Positions 1-11,300 of a stretch of DNA of 64,000 nt are shown piece after piece (the first letter of the stretch is position 1; each line of letters begins with the position of its first letter). The stretch is from Angiostrongylus vasorum. Lineage: Eukaryota; Nematoda; Chromadorea; Rhabditida; Metastrongylidae. The stretch is from contig JADANN010000402.1 in the NCBI GenBank assembly GCA_018806985.1, positions 558,001-622,000 on the forward strand, given 5' to 3'. The notes below the pieces were generated by a model. The model saw only the letters and a program-made list of their open reading frames with translations, ran no database searches and had not been told where the DNA came from. Both the position numbers and the translations under genes were made by a program.

Positions 1-1456
1 GTCACCAACGAATAGAACACCTAGCAGTTCAGAACTTGGAAGAATGGTTGTGATCTGAAAAAAATGGAAACGCTATGGATGCTCTAGAAACCTTTCATAG
101 TGAAATGAGTTTGCACTGGAAAACTTGCCTTTGAATCTTTTACTTCAATATCGACGTTAATTTGTCTCTTGAATTTTAAGTCTGCTTTACCTCGAGTTAA
201 GTCGATATTTTGTGTCATGTGTGATATTGAAAAGGCCTTCCAAACCAGAAACACGACCGGCCACTCCTGCGTAGTACAATCAGGTGCCTAAACCTCACCC
301 CATGATATGTTAAATACTAGATAGATATCTATATGAGTGATATGCTTTTATCACATATTTTCATTTTTTTTGAGGATACATGTCGACCACGAGTGAGTGA
401 TAAAACTGCAATAGCTGTTCCCTTCCGCTTGCATGTAGAATGGTTCCATCAGTATCGTCTCTATCAGCTGTATTCTCTATAATTCGCTGTTTTCTTGGTC
501 AGCACACAAGGGGTTGCTACATTGCTCCTTATTCATAAAAAAAGCCGACCTTTTGCCGGATTCCACCTTCATCAAAGCCTAGAAAAGTCATGTTGTCTGC
601 AATCTACTCAGGCGAACAAATTCACGACGCCAAAAAGAAAAAATCATGAAACCAATGTTTCAATATTATTGACAACAAAATAGCTTCCTCACACACTCAC
701 CGCTTTCTGCGAGTCATCCATTGAGCATTTCATGTAGAGGCCAACTGCAGTTTTCATATGGATGGGTAATGTCCCTCTCTAATATTAAAATACCGGTCTT
801 AAACTATTGTGTGAGGTCACGCGTAATAGCGAAAAATTCCTTCCTACGTTTCATCTTTTGTATTTTTTGAAGGAAAATGGCTCGAGGGTAATAGGTGCCG
901 AAGTTTTAGATTCCGATGCGAGGATGGCAAGTTCTCTTTCAAAACACTTCCGTTATGTGCATGTGTCCGATGCGCGCGTAGTGGAGTACTTTGTTCAGCT
1001 TTATGCTTGAATTTTAGGTGTCCTTTTATACGGATGCACATTGGTCTACACATTTTGCGAATGTATTGTCTGCGCACGTTTTAGCGTGACCAGATAGCGT
1101 TATGCATTTACGGTCATACAGGCGGTTACGAACTAGGTTGGATCTGGGATTGTTTGGCAGTAATTCAATCAATGCTACCAATTTCATCAACCCTGCCCTT
1201 TTTAGGCAATATCTTATTCTTAGTGGAATTACATCTTGGGACCGTGGTTCTTCTTCCAAACGTATCTCGAGGAACTACCGTTTCGTAGCCATTGAAAATG
1301 GCTATTTGCGCGACATATTCACGGATTCTTCCTTCACCTCACTTTCTGTGTACACTGTCGCCCGTTCCAAACATGTTTCTTAGAAGCGCCCTCTGGTGTT
1401 TGAGCGATTAGAGGAGAGAGAAATTTAGAGAGATTTGCAGTGGTTATGAAAGTATA
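1..1456. other. No gene recognised
   Basis: AT-rich sequence with only short open frames lacking splice logic or family motifs. Confidence 0.5.
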
Positions 1457-1745
1457 AGGGCGCGTGGTGGCGCAGTGGTCAGAGATGCCCTGCAACACAC
1501 ACGTGGAATCGATCCCCGCGCCCATGGCCCACCAAGCCTTCCATCCCTCCGGAGTCGGAAAATTGGTACCAGACTTGTCTGGGATGATAGCAGCACTGGC
1601 TGGATACATTGGTAGGCCACCGCGAGTCATTGCAAAGGTCAGATATGCCAGAAATGTATTCAATCGCCTCCAAAACGATGCTCAGTGAAGTCGAATGCAA
1701 GGCGCATCCCTCAGAGATTGATCAATGCCGACAGCTTTATCCTTT
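1457..1745 (+). repeat. Family A SINE (tRNA-headed), full length
   Basis: It starts GGGCGCG and has an A-box-like TGGCGCAGTGGT, a B-box-like GAATCGATCCC and a matching CGCGCCC that closes an acceptor-like stem. Then come the shared central block (CACCAAGCCTTCC to GACTTGTCTGGG) and the A tail ending in GATCAATGCCGACAGC. Confidence 0.85.
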
Positions 1746-2021
1746 TTATATAAGTATACCACCCTAGGGTAGGTAGTGAGGAAAAACGGCGCCCCCCAAA
1801 CCAAGATTCTGGCGAGAATAAGGTTCTTTTTATTCTGGAACTTGCTTCCAATGAAATAAGCGCAGCTGTGAAACGTTGCTTAAAAAAGTGCCATTCTATA
1901 GAAATGGGTAACACTAACTGAAATACCATTGAGCACTACAAGACGGTAGGTAATTCTTAACCATCTTTATGACCATTTACGTATAACGCAAAATTGCATA
2001 TGGCAAAACCGTCAAGATGGC

Positions 2022-2400
2022 GAGTGCATGAGTTCGAGCACGGCGTCTCTAATCTCTTATGAAGTATGTGGGAACAAATATATTAGCGAAACGAGTAGAT
2101 CACTACGAGTCCGCCTAAAAGAACATCTAGTGGTAAACATAAAGTTGAAGCACATGCTCCACCAGGAGCGCATAGGGTACAGAGACATAACGAGAGGATT
2201 TTTGAAGTAGAACCCACCATCCTCGCACAGGAATCAAAAACTTCAGCTCGCTGAACTTTCGAGGCATTCTGGATAAATTTCCAAGAATCCAGAAATAAAC
2301 TGCAAGGCGATATGCTATGTGATCACGCGCGACCTTGCGCCATACCTCAGGCTGATATCTTAATGTGAGAGGTGCACATTATCCTTGCATGTGAACTCTA
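2022..2400 (+). mobile_element. Penelope-like element fragment, GIY-YIG endonuclease end
   Basis: Plus-strand frames give YEVCGNKYISETSRSLRVRL followed by KEHL, the degenerate GIY-YIG core of nematode Penelope-like retroelements. The C-terminal segment then continues in another frame (EPTILAQES, then RDLAPY). Frameshifts and stops show it is dead. No reverse transcriptase part was seen to its left. Confidence 0.7.
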
Positions 2401-2575
2401 TGCGGTTGATGTTCACGTGAAATACTCAGTATAAGACTCATAAAAAGCGGTGAGGGTGAGTGTTCAAAGAATTTATTCTGTGTTGAATATGATCGAAATA
2501 TTGGTTTAGCATTCTCTGTTTGGCTATGGAAGTGTTTGGCCGAGTAGATTGCAATCAACTTGATCTTTCTAGACT

Positions 2576-2607
2576 CTGAAGAAGGCGAAATCTGCCGAAA
2601 CATCAGC
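2576..2607 (+). ncRNA. Hammerhead-like core downstream of the Penelope fragment (tentative)
   Basis: CTGAAGA (2576-2582) matches the CUGANGA box. A small hairpin GGC-GAAATCT-GCC (2584-2596) sits where stem II should be, and GAAA (2597-2600) matches the second catalytic box. A583 is bulged, and stems I and III and the cleavage triplet could not be assigned, so this is only a candidate. Confidence 0.3.
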
Positions 2608-3239
2608 TTGTGGTTTCCAAGGAAATTGCGGCGATGTTATCGGGTCCCTAGAGCTTCTGTTCGTGCTTTTCTATTACAGGTCCAACTTCATAGGACAGAA
2701 TCCTAGGCAGGATTTTCGTCGGAAATTTTGAAACCTGCAGAGATTTCGGGATCCTAGACGGAGGTCGCCAAGTGGAAAAAGATTGGCATAGAATCTCTCC
2801 GTTATCAACTCCATATAATGACAGAAGGTGATAGTCCCATCTTCCTTCATTGGGGTGGATAGCGGAACATTACAGTCGCAAAGATGCTGATGGCACTTAT
2901 TTACAGTGGATGGACTTTGCACTACCTCTAATAACTTTTTCTACTTATACCGATATAAGTCCTCTTAGAAAGATCTCCTACAGCCTGCATTTTATTATCG
3001 GCCGTGGTAAGTGTGTTGCAGTACGAATCAAGTTTCAATGTCCTTTTCTTTTCGAGCCTTCTTTCTTTAGTGGTAATGGAGATGCGGTGTGCTCGTTCGA
3101 GAAACTGACGTGGGTTCTGCTCATGTTTTAACTCCTTCGACAAGCAGCTCGTAGTAGTTCGGGTGTTCCCTTATCTACCAGTCATATGAGGAGAAGATTT
3201 GTTGAGAATATTGTCGTTATACACGACTTATTTGGCTTT

Positions 3240-3720
3240 TTTTTGGACAACGACAGGAGTGCATTTCCGTCTTATGGCTGAATCGAATCTTCGCACAGAA
3301 AAAAGCGGTGATCAGATCCAATACAGAACTTAGGTACCGCTAAAGATAAAACGAGGCACCATTTTCTGTTTGTGAGAATATGATCGATTTCCGCATAAGT
3401 CGTGCCGTTGGGAAACTCCCATGTCCATCGTCAATCTTCTCTCTTCTCGAAAATAAATTTCCATAGAACAGACGTGGTGCGGATAATGGTCCTAAGAGAC
3501 CGTTCCCATTCTCATTTCGTTCTCTTGTTCCGAATTTCTCTATCCTGTATTGATTTTCATTAGCATTCCCTAATCTAGCATTGAAGTCTCCAACAACGAA
3601 TTTATAGGACTCCTCGTTGAGGACTGTTTCCTCCAGCTAATTGTAAAACGCGATCACTTTGCTCTCACCAGCTGTACACGTTGGTGAGTGCTAGTTGAGA
3701 ACACTGTTTTTTTGATGCGA
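3240..3720 (-). mobile_element. RTE-type LINE fragment, apurinic-like endonuclease domain
   Basis: Minus-strand translation shows VVGDFNARLG, then RNENGNGLLG and GSDHRFF, the GDFN and SDH motifs of RTE-clade endonucleases. Several frame changes break it. It is not continuous with the reverse transcriptase piece at 4044-4535, which lies on the other strand. Confidence 0.75.
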
Positions 3721-3814
3721 AAGCGGGAGACGAAGGACGGTCAAGCGCGGTGACAGTATTTCATATATTCGTTGATTGGGATTTCAGATGGAGAGGTTAG
3801 ACTATATCTCAGAT

Positions 3815-3914
3815 CGGGATACTCTGCTGGTAGGATGAATCCCAGCTATACATCGTAGTAGGAGATACACGAACTTTCCTAGCCACGATGAGGCTGCAAA
3901 CGTTTGGGAGGTAA
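3815..3914 (+). repeat. Family C repeat, 3' fragment
   Basis: CTCTGCTGGTAGGATGAATC to GAGGCTGCAAACGTTTGGGA, the last 100 bases of the element. It lies between the two RTE fragments. Confidence 0.6.
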
Positions 3915-4043
3915 TCCCTATACCCACTAAGTAACTCGAGAACTCAGTACTCGATAAACTCGTCGTGTCAGAAAAGCATCCATATCACTGAAGTTCAGAT
4001 GTAATGGTGTAGCCAGAAGTATGTTAGAAATCACCCTATCCTA

Positions 4044-4535
4044 TTGAAAGTTGGATCGGAATATATACATACTCTTCTCGTTGACGTGGAATTAGTGATG
4101 ATTAAAATGACTTGGATATTTTACAATGACCTGAATCTCATGTTGAAGCCATGTTATTCCAGAGATCCTCTTCCGGAGTTTCTGAGTTGGCCTCATCAAT
4201 TTGCGCACGTGACGAACAACCGATGGACAATAGCCGTAAGTGACTGGATTCCTCGGCATGTTAAACGCACTGCAGGAAGACCACCGATCCTATGGTCTGA
4301 GTTTTTCACGGGAAACATAGAAGAAAGATATGATGCACAACGGATCCCTAGAGCGAGGAGAACCCATTGGGCTACTCTTGTACGCGACAGGGGAAAAATG
4401 GAAGATTTACTGGCGCTTGCTCGAGTCACTCGACGATCGACGGGACTACAGGTGATACAGGTGAATACCGATGAGAATGAAGATTCTGATCGTGTTCTAC
4501 GTTCCACAAGTCCTATTCTTTTCCTCATGCACTAG
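4044..4535 (+). mobile_element. RTE-type LINE fragment, C-terminal end of the reverse transcriptase polyprotein
   Basis: A 163-codon open frame contains NRWTIAVSDWIPRHVKRTAG, RPPILWSEFF and RRTHWATLVRDR, the C-terminal tail typical of nematode RTE polyproteins. No catalytic reverse transcriptase motif (YxDD) is present, so it is a 5'-truncated remnant rather than a gene. Confidence 0.8.
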
Positions 4536-4539
4536 ATTG

Positions 4540-5372
4540 AATTAGGAAAGTACAGAATACCAGACATTTTCGGCATGACATAAACCGAGCACATCGAAGA
4601 AAGCCTTTTAGGTCGGTTAGCACGATAAGTAAGTCGCTAACATGCTATATAACTCATGAGAAGAAAAGCAACCTTAGAAATGAACTTCCTAAGCAGAAAA
4701 AAAGCAGCTCACAATATATTCAAGACGACTGAATATAACTAGAAATTATTTAATGACTCTTCTGTATTACATTAATAAAAACATTTTCAAGTTCTATATA
4801 TGTATACACATAAAAAAACTCTAAATTGAACAGCTTACCACACCAATAAAATCACTTCCCGCCCAAAAGTCATAAGAGCTTCTTTCAATGTTCTCAGTAA
4901 TATCAATCTGTGAATGAATCAAGAACACGGGCAGCAAAACTGGCTCAAGAAAGAGTTTAAGAAGTGGTAGCGCTACTCAAAGGATAACTGGTTAAAAGAA
5001 TTGCTCTTGATTTGTACACGATCATGACAATTTTCCTAGAAATATTATCCTAACAAGGAACTCAAAGCACTAGTGGATACTGTAAATAAGAACCATTCGC
5101 TGATATCCCGTACGCATAAGTGAGGCAACTGACAATATGAAAATGTTGCTAGTTCAAATAAATAGTCACAACTGATTGTATATACAACGTGTCTATGAAG
5201 TGCGAGGTTTGTATGAACTAGTAAAATAGTACAATAGAACATTCTGAAGATATACTGCATTTATAAGAGGATAACGCATTATAAAACCTAAATGATCTCA
5301 AAACCCTCTTGTATGCGTTATTTATCACAGCACCTAAATTTGGAAAAAGGTAGCATCGACATTGAGCATGAA
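4540..5372. other. Downstream flank of RIC1, no gene recognised
   Basis: AT-rich. Should contain the RIC1 3' UTR on the minus strand, but a polyadenylation site could not be fixed. Confidence 0.4.
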
Positions 5373-8300
5373 CTACATTACAACACAGGAGCCTTTATCG
5401 TTTTCAACAGAAGTAACAATATAATCCGTTCCGTGATCGAAAGATCGCCGTCCTTCTTTTACGTCTTTGCCAGTGAGTTTGAACGAATCCCATAACATCG
5501 AGTTTGTAACAACAGCTTGAGAAGCACGAGTAACATTATCCAATGGTGGCTTCGCCAAATTAAGTTCTTCCCCTTTAATTACAGGCTTCTTAAAAATAGA
5601 AATGGATGCGCTCCTCATGTCCCTTAAACGAGGTAATCCAACAGTTTCTGCTACCAAATCCAAATGAGCAACAAATACGTGAAGAATCGAGACATATCCC
5701 AGACTGGAATTCAGTACCTAAGTTCTCGCCTTTTGCAATAATCATGGACTTTTGTTGCTATATAAACTAATGGTCTTGGAAGTAAAATGACCTAAAGAAG
5801 GTGGTAGTTCTACAAGGTTACTTAGCATGAAAACGAATGAAAGATGTTCATGTAAGAATATCAAGAACGCTTAATGCCCCGCACGTACACGAAATTTTAT
5901 GTGACTTTGATTCCATAACATCTATGTGAAGAAATCCAGGAGAAAGGAAGCCAACATACATCAAGTAATTGACGAAACCTTTTTCACGCATCGGTGACAC
6001 AGCCATCCTTGCAATCAAATGATACAAATTCGCTTGACTACCTTCCAATTCCAACGTCTGTGTCGAAAAAAGACCAGTACCACCAACTACAACATAACGT
6101 GTGCAGCTGATGAGGACGAATCAGATGAGTTCCATCTTGAAAAGGATGGAATGAAAAAAATCGACACATTCTACAAGTCTGTCGTCAAGGATTCTCCATG
6201 TTATAACAAAAAGTTCCTGAAAAGCCACGATCGGGGTATTTAAAACACCAATGAAAACCGATTTCCTGGCCTCTTAATCCACACCTACCCATTTTCCACA
6301 CAAACCCTTTTTATAGAACAAAATTGTTGACGGAAATGGATATTGCTTAATAGCATTAGATTCTCCAGTCAAAAAGTTCGGACTGAAGTTCCACCAAAGA
6401 GTTGTCTGGATGACAAAGACCCCCCGATTTTAATACTCGGATAACACAATACGCGTTAGATGTAGAAAACTGTAGCACAAACTCAAAAACAACTAGTCTA
6501 AGGAGTCTAAAAAACAACAACTAGTTTGTCATCATCACGAATACAACTTTAAAATCAGCGCTAATTAACAAAGAACTCCATTAATTTCTCCCATAAAGCA
6601 TAGTTCAAAAAGAAGAAATTTCACACCAATTCTTTCCGTTCCACAACCTACAAATCAACATCAAATCCCTGTTGAAGTAAATCCATTCCGAACATTCCGT
6701 ATTCGTTGCAAAAAATTAGAATTACTACCAACAATGTCTAAATAGGTGCGACCCTGAAAAACCGTCAAATCGTGATCAATTCCTTTAGAGTCTGAAATTA
6801 GAGCCATGAATTATCTTCATTTCTAGCAATTTACATGACAAAAACTCGTGCTAACCTCCCAGACTGAGAGATGACGTCGTAGATGACCATCTTGGTCAGA
6901 AAATTGATCCAATGGATTTTCGCAATTATTACTCCATTCAGTTGTTAAAAATATTCTACAACCTCTTCGAGGGGTACCACTGTACGTATTCAGAGCCTAT
7001 ATAGGCCAAACAATTCAAAAACTTGATCAGGAGTTTGCTGTAGAGTTAAGTAGAACACATGAAGACGAATAGTAAGCACATTAAAGGTGTAGATATGGTC
7101 AAAGAAGTCTATCGCAAGTACCGTACACCTATTTTCGAAACGTTTGCGAGCAACGAAAACCTATCGCAGAATCCAGACAAGCAACATTCCTTTGGGGTAC
7201 GCTAACATAGTTACTGAGCTAATTCTCCATGAAAACTCCAGCTGATCATGATCGCAACTACACTGACCCGATACTGCTCTGTTCGGGAGTTCAACACATA
7301 TACAGAAAGACAAATTCGACAGAGCGCCGCCACGTCGTGAAATTTCACAACCTCTTTGCGGTGGAATTGAAGTTGTCCAACTAGAATAAAAAGGACGTCT
7401 CTATTCATAAAAAAATTCCTATTAAACCGTCTTTATTTTGTTCGAAGATACCAGTAAAAAAGAAAAGAGCCTAAAGTTGCATGAAATGTGTAGGAAATGA
7501 CAGGGATGTGAAGAAAGCGAATGGAAATTCAATTCGAGAGAATTTGTGTTCGTAGTGGAATAAATCTTCTTATATAATTCAAATGCTTAATAAACGTTTT
7601 AAACAGCATGAAGGGGAGCCATCACAAAAAAAAAGACTGATGGCAGAACTATTCGCCTAGACTCTAAATAGCACACTCAGGGCAACCGTGACAGAATGAA
7701 ACACGAGAAATTGTCTATTGTGTAGGAGCACGCATGCTTCGTGAAAACGAAATGTTCAACTATCTGTGTAGTAAGGATATCTCATGGTCAAATAAGCAGC
7801 TGTCTAACAATTTGGAACCTTTGCAACATAAAATCGAATGCTTCACATGAGAACAGTGATCACGTAGTAGTTTAATAGGCCAGAATCACTACAGCACAGC
7901 AGACGCAAACGGACCTTCCAACTAGCACCATGCACAAAGCACCGTAAACCTTAAGAATATTAAAAAACCTCACCAGTTCTGCGTAGCCCACCGAATAAGC
8001 TCTTGACATCCGAACATTGTGTGTTCAAAAGCATCGACACCTGCTTTTCGTACTGAATCCGCATTAATTTCTCGTCGTAACCGCACAACATCTCGTGAAA
8101 CAACGCATAACTTAAAAGAAAAAAAAACCCATTTAAACTACTTAAAAAAATGACGGAAAAATAAGAGAAAAAAATAAAGAGGTAATACCAAGAAAACCCA
8201 ATCGATATAACCATATATGGAAAACCACGAAATCAACTGAGTCATTTGCGCGAGACTTTTTGCCGAGCCAGAATTAGACGTTTCTCCAATGAAAAAACTC

Positions 8301-11300
8301 AGTCCTATAACAAATATGAGTTAATGGCATTTCTATTTCTGAATTTCTGAAATCACGACAGCAGAAAAAATGCAAAACAGGATAAGAACATACCCTGCCA
8401 TTCATCCGCATTCATACTACTTGAATCAGATGTGTCTAATATGCAAGCTATGCTACCCGACGGAGATTCTGCAGTGGTCGATGTCTTTGAGATATTACCT
8501 GGAACGCATATCACTCTACCGTAAAGAATCCATAAGTAAACAAAACGTTGAAAAACAAAGCCTCCCACTCCCACGGGTTCGTGAAATTGGTAATAGACCT
8601 CTCTGTTAAAAATCACTCTCTGCAACGCAAACGCAGCGGTTAGTAATGAAGCCCAACAGAAAGCAAGGTGCTGGTTCGACCCGCTCCTTTATGCCCTCCT
8701 CGAATCCACGTAGGAACGCATTAGTTCGGCTATCTCCAAGATTGCAATGAGAATCGACTCCACTGGCATTCTACGACATTAATAAAGAAGATAATCCTCG
8801 AGCAGCAACCGAAACAATATGCGTAACGTTCAAAGACTTTTGTGGACGATGAACTCGAGGAAAACGAATGAAATGAAAGTGCTGGAATCCGCATAGTCGA
8901 TATGATGACTGGTCAAGTAAAATAAAACAATTAGATTAGCAACTAAATTAACGTCTTATTGTGAGAAATCGAGGGTCGGCGGCTGCAGCATTCTCGCTCT
9001 GTCGTTGATACCATTCTTATAACATCAAACTTTGGTCAGACGAAAGAAATGCTGGCCAACTTACTCAACGCCTTTAGAAGACGTCATTCATTAAGTTAAG
9101 TCATCCATCTGCTAATTATTGGGAAACATTACTCATTACTTCGTTAGATAATATTCATCTGAAAATTGCAACTCGATGTTGGGAGAGCACAACAAATGAC
9201 CCTTTGCAAGCTCTAAGGAGAAGCTCAAGCGAGAGGTATCAACCGGGCAGTCTTCGCGATAACGAAAAGCCCTTTATCTTTTCCCATTACTTGCTTTCTT
9301 CTCTCTCAAAAAATAATGGTAGAATAGGTTGGTCAAGCGTACCATTCTCCTGAACTGGAACAAGGTGAACATCTTCGATACATCCGGAGCCATCTGATAT
9401 AGAACTACTGCCTACTTTCACTTCTGTCTTTTCCGACTTAACAAAGGCCACAGAGCTGAGATGGTTGGCGGATTTATTCAAATCCATTAGCGGTCCACCA
9501 TTAAGAGATGCCGAGCTTTGGCTGCAACGCATGTTGCCAAAGCGCTTTTCCAGCTGATCGACCAATTTCTTGTTCGCAATTGGATACGGCCATGCGAATT
9601 GGTTATGGAGGCGAGTAAGCGCTAGCGAGAAGTCTTCTATATGTCTTCTCGATGAAGGCGACAGAATACGTGAAATGTCCAGATTGAGCGCAGATATGAA
9701 AAAAGCCTGTCACAAGAAAAAACAGAAGCTATGACTGTTATGATCAAAATCAATAATTAAAGGCTTGAACGAACCTAAATCTCTGACGTAATAATTTTCT
9801 AGCAAATAAACACCATGACTGTCAAGAATTGCATCCATTTTATCAGCAATGGGACTTGTTTGTGTTGGAGATGGAGGACTCAGTTCATTGGAAGTATGCT
9901 ATACATAAGATTTTAGTACGTTGAACATGAACGTCGCTATACTATGACCGACACTTCTCGAACAAATACCAGATATTAACGTCAAAACAGATGGTTTTCC
10001 GAGATCCCATTAAGATTGTAATTCGCAGCGATAAACTCACTCTAGCTATCCGTTTAGTGCTTCCTGTGGAATCCTTCCTATAGATATCACGGGAATCCGC
10101 ATGTGAATGGCGAATCTTTGCTGTTCTGCCGCCAGCCTGAAATCTAGCAAACACTAGGTCGTCGGCCTCTGCAACACTACTTATCGACGTGGCATGTCGG
10201 CGAGATGTTTTCAACGGTGGAGAGGTTCTAAATCAAGTCATTCCGTCAGATATGTGATATTGCTGACCGCAGTAGAACAGAAGAAAAAAGCGAACAACAT
10301 CCACCTAGCAGGACTTTCCATATCTTCTGAACCTATAGCACGTGTAAACCGAACCATATCTTTTGCAATACCCCATTCTCCTGCAGACAAAGCTTCTCGG
10401 AGTAGACGAAGCGCTTGTTCTTGACTAGTTTGGGCACTTTCGATATTCTGAAGCACAATTAAGTAGCTGGTGGCTGTCTGTAACTGACCGTCGCGAAGGC
10501 AAACCTATACGTTATTGTTATACTATACTAATACTATACCATACTAATAAAACCGTCCAGATTAATCTCCGTTGCGAATAAAAAAAAACGAGAAAAAATG
10601 GATAATAACCCTCAACTATAACATAAAACAGAGTGAAAAATAAGGCCGGATCAAATAGCGCGACCAGAAGTGTTAGACGAACAAAACTCTAAGCTAACCT
10701 AAGAAGTCCGACTAATATACAAATCACTTGCACGATTCAGAGATAGCATAAAGGGAATGATAAAGCACATCCTACCTCAAAAAGATCATTTGGGGAACCA
10801 GTAACGCTGAACAGTGACGACCATAAAGCGAGTTCTGTCTTTCGTGCACAATGAGCAACTGTTCGAAGAAATTCGGGAAATTCCTGTATGAATGCAACAC
10901 ATCGTGGAAGTAGTGGATCTACAAAGAAGTCGGTGAGAACAAAATAACTGCATTCGTATTTGAAATAAATTATCTACCTCACTTATAGTAGCAAACCACT
11001 AACATTGAAGACAAAAAACATGTATTCCAAGCATTTACAAGCGTAAACATCAATATATAAAAGCAAACTACTCTAATTTGTTTTCCAGTGTGTTCTGCCC
11101 GATCCAGAAACACAGTAAACATCCACGATGATTCTGAGATAATCGCAAAACCCCGGACCGAAGGTGTCTGCGGTGGGGAACGAACGCGATAATCACCCTT
11201 TCGGGGGCTAACGCGTTCACCACCACACCATGCGAACCCTTCGTTTCGCCTTTCTCTCAGTCGTCTTATTGACCTATAAATGCTATCAGCAGTCACCCTT

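Noticed and set aside
3240..4535. One intact RTE element
   Set aside because: The endonuclease piece is on the minus strand, the polyprotein C-terminus on the plus strand, with a family C fragment between them; they are separate remnants.
6019..6243. Acidic 74-codon plus-strand open frame
   Set aside because: It sits inside a RIC1 intron with no splice partners, homology or codon-use support.
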